From JAHJQZ01 sp963667595 (GTDB lineage Bacteria; Pseudomonadota; Alphaproteobacteria; Rhizobiales; Devosiaceae), in contig CAXXWD010000011.1 in the NCBI GenBank assembly GCA_963667595.2, forward strand, positions 70,614 through 134,613: a DNA stretch of 64,000 bases. The letters are read 5' to 3'. A program made the translations under genes and the position numbers. Under the pieces are notes generated by a model. That model had not been told where the DNA came from, made no database searches, and saw only the letters and a list, made by a program, of their open reading frames with translations. Below, one piece after another: positions 42,308-50,501 of the stretch. Position 1 is the stretch's first letter. Each line of letters opens with the position of its first letter.

Positions 42308-44043
42308 AACTCGCTCCAGTCCGTCTTGGCGGCAGGATTGCCCTTGGCGAGATAGGTGGAGGCGGCGCGACTGACCTTTTCCTGCAGGGCCTTGACGCCG
42401 ACGGGTTTTGGCGAGACCGGTTTCGGGGCATGCGCCTCGGTCTGGATCGACGCGTCCTCGTCGAGCGCGAAAACCTCGACGATGCGGTCGAGTTCGGAAG
42501 CCTGCGCCTCGGTCTGTTCGATGGCCGCATTGGTCTCTTCGACCAGTGCGGCGTTGTGCTGGGTCATCTCGTCCATCTGCCTTACGGCGATATTGACTTC
42601 CTCGATGGCCGAGGCCTGTTCGCGGCTTTCCCGCGCGATCTCTTCCATCTGAGTGGCGTTCGTGCGGACGGCGTCGAGGATCTGTGTCAGCTTCCCGGAG
42701 GCTTCGGCCACCAGACGCGTGCCGCCGGTAACCTCGATGCCGCTTTGCTCGATCAACGCCTTGACCTGCGAGGACGCGTCCGCCGAACTCTGCGCCAGGC
42801 GGCGAACCTCGACGGCGACCACGGCAAAGCCCTTGCCGGCTTCCCCGGCCCGGGCCGCCTCGACCGAGGCATTGAGCGCGAGCAGATTGGTCTGGAAGGC
42901 GATATCGTCGATCATGCCAATAATGTTGGAGATCTTGGCACTCGAAGCCGAGATCCGTTCCATGGCCTCGTTGGCCTCGGCCATGACCTTGCCGCCCTCT
43001 TCGGCGGTGGCGGACGCGCGGTCGGCTTCGGCACTGGCTTCGCCGGCGCGTTTGGCGTTTTCCATGACCGTGTGGGCCAGTTGTTCCATCGTCGCCGAGG
43101 TTTCTTCGATGGTCGCGGCCTGCTTGGTCGTGCGTTCGGAAAGATCGTTGGCGCCCGACAGTATTTCGCCCGTCGCCGTTTTCACCCCGCGCGAGGTGTT
43201 GCGCAGGCGGGTCATGATGTTGGCCAGGCGGTCCGCCACGGAGTTGGTGTTGTTCTGCAGATCGGCAAACACCCCGTGATAGGTGCCTTGCATGCGCTTG
43301 GTCAGATCGTCATTGGCCAGCGCCTGCAGCATTTCGTCCGTGCTTTCGATCGCCTCGTTGACGGTCGTCATCAACTCGTCCATGGCTTCGGCGAGGCCGG
43401 CAAGGACCAGATCGGACGAACTCGTGTCGATCCGCAATGAGAAATCGCCGGCCTTGGCGGCTTCTGCCACCGCCGCGATTTTGGCGTGTAGATCGTTGGT
43501 CTCGTTGAGGGATTCTTCGAAATAACCAGATACGGCGATATCCAGATCGAGAAAAATCGCCTTGATCAGGCTGCGTACGCCAGCGGTGAAGGCCTCGGGA
43601 GAAAGCGCGTTCCTGTCGGTGCGGCCAAGACCAAAAACCGATTTCCTGCCGTTTTGGGACAAGAACTCCGCCAGAAGGTCGCCGATCAACCGTTCGGCGA
43701 ACAGGGCATAGCCGCCCATGTACCAGCGCGCCTCGACACCGAGATCGGCATAGGCCCGACCGGTGGAATCGCAGGACTGGTAATATTCATTGTCGATCTT
43801 GCCGGCGATCATTGCGCGCCAGCGTTCGATCTGTTCGGCTTGTGTCGTCTTGACCCGGCCGGGATCGCAAAACCCGTGCGCAGCCGTCTTGGTGTTGCCG
43901 ACACGGTCGCAAAAGGCGCCGAAAGCGTCGACCAGATGGGCATCGATCGTCGGCATGGCCTTGCCGAGCGCGGTCAAGGAGTCTTTATCGAAATCCACGA
44001 AGTCCAGGCGTGTCTGAAGCGACTTCAGATTGCCGGTATCCAT
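42304..44043 (-). CDS. Globin-coupled soluble chemoreceptor
   Basis: A 579-residue MCP without membrane helices. The N-terminal protoglobin-like sensor (about residues 10-160) has ERWRAMIAGKIDNEYYQ and LGVEARWYMGGYALFAERLI. HAMP-like and methylation helices follow, then the tip IIGMIDDIAFQTNLLALNAS followed by VEAARAGEAGKGFAVVAVEV. The C-terminal DWSEF pentapeptide matches that of the neighbouring MCP. In globin-coupled sensors the proximal heme histidine lies ten residues before the conserved Trp; here that position is Tyr98 (RAYADLGVEARW). Oxygen/redox taxis is the family role, but heme binding is uncertain here. The TAG stop is supplied by the mobile-element end. Confidence 0.9.
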   Translation of the reverse strand: MDTGNLKSLQTRLDFVDFDKDSLTALGKAMPTIDAHLVDAFGAFCDRVGNTKTAAHGFCDPGRVKTTQAEQIERWRAMIAGKIDNEYYQSCDSTGRAYADLGVEARWYMGGYALFAERLIGDLLAEFLSQNGRKSVFGLGRTDRNALSPEAFTAGVRSLIKAIFLDLDIAVSGYFEESLNETNDLHAKIAAVAEAAKAGDFSLRIDTSSSDLVLAGLAEAMDELMTTVNEAIESTDEMLQALANDDLTKRMQGTYHGVFADLQNNTNSVADRLANIMTRLRNTSRGVKTATGEILSGANDLSERTTKQAATIEETSATMEQLAHTVMENAKRAGEASAEADRASATAEEGGKVMAEANEAMERISASSAKISNIIGMIDDIAFQTNLLALNASVEAARAGEAGKGFAVVAVEVRRLAQSSADASSQVKALIEQSGIEVTGGTRLVAEASGKLTQILDAVRTNATQMEEIARESREQASAIEEVNIAVRQMDEMTQHNAALVEETNAAIEQTEAQASELDRIVEVFALDEDASIQTEAHAPKPVSPKPVGVKALQEKVSRAASTYLAKGNPAAKTDWSEF

Positions 44044-44411
44044 TTCACATCCCCTTCTGCCCGCGTCCCCGCTCGCGTCGTCGCGCAGCCTTGCTCTTGC
44101 GATCGAGCCGGGCGTCGCGCACGCGATGATGACGGTAAGCCTCTACGCTTAAGTAATAGTTATTTAAGAAAATACTTATGGATCGGAGACCCTGCGCGGC
44201 CGTGACCCCATCGCAGGTGCGACGTTATTGCCTGCGGTCTTGACCTGTTTGAATTTCGTTGTGCCATCGTGCCATCTTCGGGCGGCGGAGATATTCTTTT
44301 TGTCGCTTGTGATCTGGTTGTTTGCCAACAGTATTTAGGGATTCTTCACTGGGCGCGGCGATATTTTCCTCGAGAGTTCAACCGGACCATTCCGGACCAT
44401 TGGAGAACGCC

Positions 44412-44789
44412 GTGTCAAACGCCCAGGTCGTCGATGAGATCAACAAGGCCCTTTTCGCTCACGGCGCCTGGAAGATGCGTTTGCGGCGGACCATCACCAA
44501 GGGCGATTCCGATCTGACCCCGGACGGCGTGAAATGCGACGATTGCTGCGCTTTCGGCAAATGGCTGAAAGGCGCTTCGTCCGATACCAGTTTGAGCGAA
44601 CTCGACGCCTTCAAGAGCGTAAAGCGCCTTCACAGGGAGTTTCATCACGCCGCAAGCAAGGTTCTCGACGAAGCGATTCACGACAACAAAGACAGCGCCG
44701 TGTCCATGCTCAAGGGCGAGTTCGGCGCCTGTTCCCAGTCCCTGATCGTCGAGCTGATCACCTGGAAGCGCGCGATTTCCAAGTCGTGA
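44412..44789 (+). CDS. Stand-alone CZB (chemoreceptor zinc-binding) domain protein
   Basis: A 125-residue protein made of a single CZB domain. The zinc ligands are recognisable: His in LFAHGAWKMRLRR (about residue 17), Cys in the CDDCCAFGKWL block (about 43-47), and two His in VKRLHREFHHAASK. CZB domains bind zinc and sense redox or hypochlorous acid, usually at the C-terminus of chemoreceptors or on diguanylate cyclases. Here it is encoded alone, divergent from the globin-coupled MCP and convergent with another MCP. GTG start at 44412 follows GGAG at 6 bases. Confidence 0.85.
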   Translation: MSNAQVVDEINKALFAHGAWKMRLRRTITKGDSDLTPDGVKCDDCCAFGKWLKGASSDTSLSELDAFKSVKRLHREFHHAASKVLDEAIHDNKDSAVSMLKGEFGACSQSLIVELITWKRAISKS

Positions 44790-44860
44790 CCAGCTGGGAG
44801 CCGTGCTGGTCCGAGAAGACATCTCGATAAGCGGCGCAGCGGTTTTCTCTTCCCCAAACA

Positions 44861-44890
44861 AAAACCCGCGCTCTGAAGCGCGGGTTTTTT
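44861..44890. terminator. Bidirectional terminator between CZB and MCP genes
   Basis: CCCGCGCT-CTGA-AGCGCGGG with TTTTTT on the plus side and AAAAA before the stem (T run on the minus strand). It serves both convergent genes. Confidence 0.9.
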
Positions 44891-44916
44891 AGTGTTGCGA
44901 AATCTTTCGGAATGGA

Positions 44917-46758
44917 TCAGGCCGCGTGGCGCCTGGCTCCCTCTTCGTCAAGAGTAAAGATTTCCACGATCCGATCGAGCTCGGAAGCCTGGGATTCGGT
45001 TTGTTCGATGGCCGCATTGGTCTCTTCGACAAGCGCCGCGTTGTGCTGGGTCATCTCGTCCATCTGCCGGACGGCGACATTGACCTCTTCGATCGAGGAT
45101 GCCTGTTCACGGCTGTCGCGGGCGATCTCTTCCATCTGGCTGGCGTTGACGCGGACCGCTTCGAGCATCGAAGAAAGCTTCTCGGTTGCCGAGGCGACGA
45201 GCTTGGTGCCGCCGCTGACTTCGATGGCGCTCTGCTCGATCAGGGCTTTAACGTCGGAACTGGCTTCCGCCGAACTCTGTGCCAGACGTCTGACCTCAAT
45301 GGCAACGACGGCGAAGCCCTTGCCGGCTTCCCCGGCACGCGCCGCTTCGACCGACGCATTGAGGGCCAGCAGGTTGGTCTGGAAGGCAATTTCGTCGATC
45401 ATGCCGATGATGTTGGAGATCTTGGCGGAAGATGCCGAGATCCGTTCCATCGCTTCGTTGGCCTGATGCATCACCTCGCCGCCCTCTTCGGCCGTGTGCG
45501 ACGCCTGTTTGGCCTGATCGGACGCCGTACCGGCGCGCTTGGCGTTTTCCATGACGGTATGCGCCAACTGCTCCATGGCCGCCGAGGTTTCCTCGATGGT
45601 CGCGGCCTGCTTGGTCGTACGTTCGGAAAGATCGTTGGCGCCGGACAAGATTTCGCCCGTCGCCGTCTTCACCCCGCGCGAGGTGCTGCGCAAACGAACG
45701 ACGATCTCGGAAAACTGTTCAACCGTCCGGTTGAACGCCTCGCGCACCTTGTCGAGCTGACCGGCGAACTGTTCGGTGATGTGGGTGTTGAGATGACCAT
45801 CGGCCAGTTTTTCGAGCGCCGCCCCCAGAATATCGATAGCGTGCGCCTGGGCATCGGCGGCGGCCTGGACCTCGTCGGCATGACGCTGGCGTTCGGCCTC
45901 GACTTCCTGACGCTCGGCGTCGAGCTGACGTTGCTGTTCGGCCTGCTTGACGCGCAGGGCCTTGCGTTCGATCACCGATTCCTTCAACACCTTGACGGCC
46001 TTGGCCATCAAGCCGATTTCGTCCCGGCGCCCCTCGCCGATGACTTCGACATCGGTGTTTTCGGAGGCAATCTCGCCAATGACGCCCTGCAAGCCGATCA
46101 ACGGATTGACGATGGAGCGGATGACGAAGAAAGCAACGAGACTGGCCAGCGCCACGACGACGGCAATTCCGGTGAGAACGGTCGTTGCAGTGGCCCAGAA
46201 CAGCGCGGCAAGATCATCGGCATAGACGCCCGTGCCGACGATCCAGCCCCAGGGCTTGAACTCGATGACATGGCTGAACTTGTCCACCGGCTGGTCTTGT
46301 CCGGGCTTATCCCACTTGTATTGCAGCTCGCCCTCGCCCTGAGCCTTGGCAATCTTGACGAATTCGCGGGTGATATACATCCCGTTTGCATCCTGCAGGC
46401 CCGTGACATCCGTACCGTCAAGCGACGGATTCGTTCCGTGCATGATCATCGTGCCATCCATGTCGTTGATGAAGAAATAGCCATCACCGTCATAGCGCAT
46501 GGCGCGAACAGTACTCTTCGCCTGGGCCTGAGCCTCTTGCCGGGTCAACGTACCGTTCTGCTCCTGGTCGTACAGATTCTGCAGAACTGAAATCACAGTA
46601 TCATTCAGACTGGCGAGACTCGCCTTGCGTTCAGCCTCAAGATTTGAATGATCGTAAATCATCGCGTAGATCATCGCAGCTGAAAATACAATCATGGTGA
46701 CAACAACAAGCCCATAGAGCTTAGTTGATATTTTCATGCTATCCAGAAGTCTCGACAT
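44917..46758 (-). CDS. Methyl-accepting chemotaxis protein with single-Cache sensor
   Basis: A 613-residue transmembrane receptor. Helix 1 lies at about residues 13-33. The periplasmic sCache_2-type domain is at about 40-185 (DGDGYFFINDMDGTMIMHGT, then GWIVGTGVYADDL), helix 2 at about 190-213, and HAMP at about 213-265. A coiled-coil insert rich in Glu/Gln/Arg follows, then the signalling domain with tip IIGMIDEIAFQTNLLALNAS. sCache_2 receptors often sense carboxylates or other small organic compounds; the ligand is unknown. Unlike its two neighbours it lacks a C-terminal tether pentapeptide. Confidence 0.92.
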   Translation of the reverse strand: MSRLLDSMKISTKLYGLVVVTMIVFSAAMIYAMIYDHSNLEAERKASLASLNDTVISVLQNLYDQEQNGTLTRQEAQAQAKSTVRAMRYDGDGYFFINDMDGTMIMHGTNPSLDGTDVTGLQDANGMYITREFVKIAKAQGEGELQYKWDKPGQDQPVDKFSHVIEFKPWGWIVGTGVYADDLAALFWATATTVLTGIAVVVALASLVAFFVIRSIVNPLIGLQGVIGEIASENTDVEVIGEGRRDEIGLMAKAVKVLKESVIERKALRVKQAEQQRQLDAERQEVEAERQRHADEVQAAADAQAHAIDILGAALEKLADGHLNTHITEQFAGQLDKVREAFNRTVEQFSEIVVRLRSTSRGVKTATGEILSGANDLSERTTKQAATIEETSAAMEQLAHTVMENAKRAGTASDQAKQASHTAEEGGEVMHQANEAMERISASSAKISNIIGMIDEIAFQTNLLALNASVEAARAGEAGKGFAVVAIEVRRLAQSSAEASSDVKALIEQSAIEVSGGTKLVASATEKLSSMLEAVRVNASQMEEIARDSREQASSIEEVNVAVRQMDEMTQHNAALVEETNAAIEQTESQASELDRIVEIFTLDEEGARRHAA

Positions 46759-47682
46759 TTCCGTTCTTTCTTTTGCGTTCCTCTACAAGATAGAACGACG
46801 ATATTGTCATTCTATCTACTCGATTTTCGAATTGTTTACTTGGAAATGTGGTGTCGTTTGGTATTATTTTTTATTCTAAACGCTGGAGGCTACTTCTTCG
46901 CGCCATATCGAAAACTACGATTCCAGGCCGATTCAGGATGAAGCAACTTCATTAATGAGGAATAAATTCCCCGAAAAAACTCTTTATAGTTCTTCTTAAT
47001 ATTGCAGAATTCCGTATTAATACATATTACGGATTTATTTTCCCACAAATCTATACAGTTCTAATAGGAACTTTTTCTTGTTGAATCTGTCGAAACGACA
47101 GGGTTGTAAGGCCAGACACGGAACCCGAACATTCCCCTCGGCGCAATTTGAGCGGCCGTTTCGCAGGGATCGACACGGCAAGCGCCATCAGCGATTCGAA
47201 TGATGCGCACCGGATTGCGCCGTCGTAAGCGGAGCCCCGGCAGATGGGTTGAGGCCGGTTTGCGGCCCTGCCAAAAAAGGTCCGTTCATTTGGGGGAAGC
47301 GGGTTTTGCGGCCCGTCCGGGAAAACGGGTGCGCCCGAAAAAAAGGAACCCCGCACCTTGGTGGAGGTGCGGGGCCGAGGTTTGGTGGTGCAAACAACCT
47401 CTGCCGAAGCATTGCTTCGGTCCCGGGAGTCTAGACCACACAAGCCGCCTGGGGGAATGACATTTCGTCTCGTTTCATCAGGTTTTATAATGGCGCCGGC
47501 AGCGCCTCGGGCGTTTCTCTGTTTTCACCAAACATGCATCAGGTATAGGCAAGCGCGAATGTAGCTTACCATTTAGGCATTACTTGTTCGGCGTGCTCAG
47601 CGAAACGGCAACTTCGCGGCGAAACCATGGGTTCCTGCCATCCCTCATCCCGACAAGTTTCTGAAATCCCGTCACTTCTTGG
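46759..47682. other. Long intergenic region: AT-rich upstream of the MCP, then GC-rich hairpins
   Basis: No credible gene. 46790-47070 is strongly AT-rich (MCP promoter side). 47339-47377 forms a hairpin. CCGAAGC-ATT-GCTTCGG (47404-47420) is another hairpin. TGGTGCAAACAACC at 47386-47399 reappears at 47721-47734 just past the sigma-54 promoter. Open frames here lack ribosome sites or family similarity. Confidence 0.5.
47339..47377 (-). terminator. Strong hairpin with T tract on the minus strand
   Basis: CCCCGCACCT-CCACCA-AGGTGCGGGG followed by TTCCTTTTTTT when read on the minus strand. No minus-strand gene was found feeding it, so it may close an unrecognised small transcript or be a relic. 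Confidence 0.45.
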
Positions 47683-47695
47683 CAGTTGGACCAAC

Positions 47696-47710
47696 TGGCA
47701 CGCGCCTTGC
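47696..47710 (+). promoter_or_regulatory. Sigma-54 (RpoN) promoter of the former urt-ure operon
   Basis: TGGCAC-GCGCC-TTGC, a perfect -24/-12 RpoN consensus. A palindrome CAGTTGG-A-CCAACTG (47683-47697) overlaps the -24 side, and GGTGCA, an NtrC-type half-site, lies just downstream. It precedes the urtA signal-peptide remnant by about 50 bases, the layout expected of a nitrogen-controlled urea-uptake operon. Confidence 0.75.
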
Positions 47711-47762
47711 AAATCCATGCTGGTGCAAACAACCACTGTCGGAAGACAACATAACAGATGCC

Positions 47763-47867
47763 GTGAAGACATTTGCGGGACTGGGTCTCGGCCTGATGCT
47801 GGGAATGACGAAGAGAACCGAACTGGGCGGACCTCAAAAAACAAACGCCGGGAGCGCAACGACATGA
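47763..47867 (+). pseudogene. urtA remnant (signal peptide codons only)
   Basis: A GTG start followed by KTFAGLGLGLMLGMT reads as the signal peptide of the urea-binding protein UrtA, then the frame changes to unrelated KRTELGGPQ and stops at 47867. The remaining about 400 codons of urtA and all of urtB and urtC are missing. Identification rests on position behind the sigma-54 promoter and ahead of urtD/urtE remains, plus the signal-peptide character. Confidence 0.55.
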
Positions 47868-47992
47868 TTGCTGCCTGGCTCATCCGCGCCCTCAACAGGA
47901 AGACCGTTCCGGTCCTCGTCCTCCTCGCCGCCGGTTCGCCCGACCAGGTTTCGGCCGATCCAGAAGTGGTCGAAAGCTATCTGGAGAGGTGA
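47864..47992 (+). pseudogene. urtD remnant (C-terminal codons of the urea ABC ATPase)
   Basis: Encodes VLLAAGSPDQVSADPEVVES followed by YLER and a stop, matching the typical ABC-ATPase C-terminus (A-x-G-S-x-(D/E)-x-V-x-x-(N/D)-P-x-V-(I/V)-x-x-Y-L-G/x) of UrtD/LivG proteins. The rest of the gene is absent. It lies between the urtA stub and the defective urtE. Confidence 0.65.
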
Positions 47993-48022
47993 GGATGAAC
48001 ACACTGTCTTTCATCCTCTTCG

Positions 48023-48403
48023 TGTCGTCCCGGGACTTGATCCCGGGACCCATTCCCGCCGGCCACATCCACCGGCCTATCGGTTCAGCTCCTCGTACAA
48101 GTCCCGCCAATCGGGAATTACGGTGAAGGTTCACCAAATGCACCAATTTCCGCCAATACACGCCTTCCCATCCTCCCTCCGTCCTCCTCGGGCCTGATCC
48201 GAGGACGTATGAGGCGATCGCCTTGGGTGCTCTCGTCCATGGACCCCGGGATCAAGTCCCGGGGTGACACCGGGCTTGCGGATAGTCCTCGGATGATCAT
48301 CACCCTCCGTTGTCGTCCCGGGACTTGATCCCGGGACCCATTCATAGTCGCAGCCTGCCGCAGCTTTTTCTGGATTCCGAGGTCAAGCCCCGGAATGACA
48401 AGG
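48023..48403. repeat. Cluster of palindromic repeats (four arms)
   Basis: Arms of the type CCCGGGACTTGATCCCGGGA occur at about 48028-48050 and 48314-48337. Inverted partners are at about 48239-48268 (ACCCCGGGATCAAGTCCCGG) and 48371-48400 (more diverged). They form two complete palindromes in the decayed gap between the urtD and urtE remnants. Confidence 0.7.
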
Positions 48404-48440
48404 GGTGGGGTGCGACAAGCGACACCAACGGAGCATCGTC

Positions 48441-48923
48441 ATGAGTGCCGCCCTTTTTGTTGCCGATCTCGAATTGCATTACGGCGCCGCCCGGGCGCTC
48501 CGCTCAGTTTCGATCGAGGCCGCACCGCAAAAGATCACGGCGGTGCTCAAACGCAACGGGGTCGGCAAGTCCTCGATGCTGCGCGCCATTGTCGGCATCC
48601 ACACGATCAGTTCGGGCGCCATCAGTTTTGGCGGCCAGCAGCAGCAAGTGGCCATCGCGCGCGCCCTCGTGACCGGCGCCTCGCCTTTGGTCCTCGACAA
48701 GCCGACCGAAGGCATCCAGCCATCGATCATCAAGGATATCGGACGAGCATTGCAGTTTTTGAGAAACGAGAAGGGCATGACCATTCTTCTGGTGGAGCAG
48801 TATCTCGATTTCTGCCAGGAGCTGGCCGATCACATCCATGTCATGGACAGGGGCGAAATTATGCATTCGGGACCGGCCGCGGATCTCGCGCGTCCCGAAA
48901 TCAGGAAGCATTTGACGGTGTAG
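48441..48923 (+). pseudogene. urtE: urtE, internally deleted and mutated
   Basis: A 160-codon open frame against about 230 in intact UrtE. The N-terminal part (LHYGAARALRSVSIEA, Walker A region) jumps from SSGAISFGGQ straight to QQQVAIARALVTG, removing the Q-loop and the signature region, about 70 residues. Walker A reads LKRNGVGKSS with Lys for the first Gly. Walker B reads LVLDKPTEG with Lys for the catalytic Glu. The tail (LLVEQYLDFCQELADHIHVM, then RGEIMHSGP) is well preserved. Such a protein cannot be a working ATPase. The open frame has survived, and ureD begins 3 bases after its stop. Confidence 0.85.
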
Positions 48924-48926
48924 ACC

Positions 48927-49793
48927 ATGTCTTTAGGCGGCAAGGATAACAAATCGGGACAGGGCCCGGTGCCACGCGGTGAAAGCGATCCCGGTCGCGC
49001 GCAGCGCGCCTTCGGTTCCGGTCGTGTGGTGGCGCAAAAGCGCGGTTCAACAACCCGGCTCAAGGAACTTCATCAGGACGGTTCGGCCAAGATCCGCCTG
49101 CCGCGTCCGACATCGCCGGCCCTCGAAGCCGTGTTGATCAACACCGCCGGCGGCCTGACCGGCGGCGATCGGTTCGACTGGACCATCCAAGCCGATGCCG
49201 GCGCCGAAATCAGCGTCACCACCCCGGCCTGCGAACGCATCTACAAATCCAGCGGCGGGGTGGCGCGTATCAGCAATCGTCTGGTCGTCGGGACCGGCGG
49301 ACATATCGACTGGCTGCCGCAGGAAACCATCCTGTTCGAGCAATCGCGCCTCAGCCGGCATCTGGACGCCGAATTGGCCGAAGGCGCCACGCTGACGGCG
49401 CTCGAAGCTGTGTTGCTCGGCCGCGAGGCCATGGGCGAAGCGGCCCGGTCGGCGCTTCTCGACGACCAGTGGCGGATATCGCGTGGTGGCCGGCTGGTTC
49501 ACGCCGAGGCCAACAGGCTTTCGGCCTCCGATCTCGAGCGCGATGCCCTGTCCATGCTGGCCGGCAACAATGCCTTTGCCACGCTGGTCTATATCGCCGA
49601 CACTGCCGAAACGCGGCTCGAAGCGGTTCGCGCCCTTATTCCCGACAGCGCCAAGGCGGCGGCAAGCGCCGTGGGGGAACGGTTGATTGTTCGTATTCTC
49701 GCCCCTTCCGGGCTTGCACTCAGACGACTTGTTACGCCAATACTCATGGAACTGTCGGCCGGACGTGCCCTGCCCCGGCTCTGGTCCACATGA
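48927..49793 (+). CDS. ureD: Urease accessory protein UreD
   Basis: A 288-residue UreD (UreH), the scaffold that binds apo-urease and helps deliver nickel together with UreF and UreG. Typical blocks: GSTTRLKELHQDGSAKIRLP, LINTAGGLTGGDRFD, ACERIYKSSGG, WLPQETILFEQSRL, and RLIVRILAPSGLALRR. First intact gene after the deleted transporter genes; its ribosome site is weak and translation may be coupled to the urtE stop. Confidence 0.93.
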   Translation: MSLGGKDNKSGQGPVPRGESDPGRAQRAFGSGRVVAQKRGSTTRLKELHQDGSAKIRLPRPTSPALEAVLINTAGGLTGGDRFDWTIQADAGAEISVTTPACERIYKSSGGVARISNRLVVGTGGHIDWLPQETILFEQSRLSRHLDAELAEGATLTALEAVLLGREAMGEAARSALLDDQWRISRGGRLVHAEANRLSASDLERDALSMLAGNNAFATLVYIADTAETRLEAVRALIPDSAKAAASAVGERLIVRILAPSGLALRRLVTPILMELSAGRALPRLWST

Positions 49794-49805
49794 ACGGAGA
49801 GACAG

Positions 49806-50108
49806 ATGTACCTGACACCCCGCGAAAAGGACAAGCTTCTGATCTCCATGGCCGCCATGGTGGCGCGCCGCCGTCTCGAACGCGGCGTCAAGCTGAACCA
49901 CCCGGAAGCGGTGGCCCTTATTTCGGACTTTATCGTCGAGGGCGCGCGCGATGGCCGCCCCGTCGCCGAGCTGATGGAAGCGGGCACCCATGTCATCACG
50001 CGCGAGCAGGTGATGGAGGGCATCCCCGAAATGATCCATGACGTGCAGGTTGAGGCGACCTTTCCCGACGGCACCAAGCTGGTGACCGTCCATCAGCCGA
50101 TCCGCTAG
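49806..50108 (+). CDS. ureA: Urease gamma subunit
   Basis: A 100-residue UreA. MYLTPREKDKLLISMAAMVA, GVKLNHPEAVALISDFIVEG, ARDGRPVAELMEAG and the C-terminal FPDGTKLVTVHQPI are canonical. It forms the (UreABC)3 urease with UreB and UreC. Starts 12 bases after ureD. Confidence 0.97.
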   Translation: MYLTPREKDKLLISMAAMVARRRLERGVKLNHPEAVALISDFIVEGARDGRPVAELMEAGTHVITREQVMEGIPEMIHDVQVEATFPDGTKLVTVHQPIR

Positions 50109-50124
50109 ATACGCACTGGAAAAG

Positions 50125-50148
50125 CGCATCGGTTTTTCAAACGATGCG
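50125..50148. other. Hairpin between ureA and ureB
   Basis: CGCATCG-GTTTTTCAAA-CGATGCG, a perfect 7-bp stem in the 85-base gap, with CTAGAT nearby at 50106-50111. Could be a repeat fragment or an mRNA stability element; no T run, so not a clear terminator. Confidence 0.45.
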
Positions 50149-50193
50149 ACCGCTCAGGGCCCGAGCGCGAAACATACGAGGTATCGAGACACA

Positions 50194-50499
50194 ATGATCC
50201 CCGGCGAAATCACCACCGTTCCAGGCGAGATCGAGCTCAATGCCGGCGCCCGGACCATTACCCTCACCGTCGCCAATTCCGGCGACCGGCCGATCCAGAT
50301 CGGCTCACACTATCATTTCTACGAGACCAATCCGGGGCTCGTGTTCGACCGCGAACAGGCGCGCGGCATGCGGCTCGACATCCCCGCAGGCACCGCCGTC
50401 CGCTTCGAGCCGGGCCAGAGCCGCGAGGTAACGCTGGTTCCCTATGGCGGCGCCCGAAAGGTCTACGGCTTCAACCAGAAAATCATGGGAGCGCTCTAG
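50194..50499 (+). CDS. ureB: Urease beta subunit
   Basis: A 101-residue UreB with MIPGEITTVPGEIELNAG, SGDRPIQIGSHYHFYETNPG, GTAVRFEPGQSREVTLVPYG and GARKVYGFNQKIMGAL, all typical. Structural subunit of the urease trimer. Confidence 0.97.
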   Translation: MIPGEITTVPGEIELNAGARTITLTVANSGDRPIQIGSHYHFYETNPGLVFDREQARGMRLDIPAGTAVRFEPGQSREVTLVPYGGARKVYGFNQKIMGAL

Positions 50500-50501
50500 A
50501 C

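Noticed and set aside
47188..47460. Several short open frames on both strands
   Set aside because: No ribosome sites or family similarity, interrupted by hairpins; treated as intergenic.
47566..47895. Minus-strand open frame of 109 codons
   Set aside because: It overlaps the sigma-54 promoter and the urt remnants, which make better sense on the plus strand.
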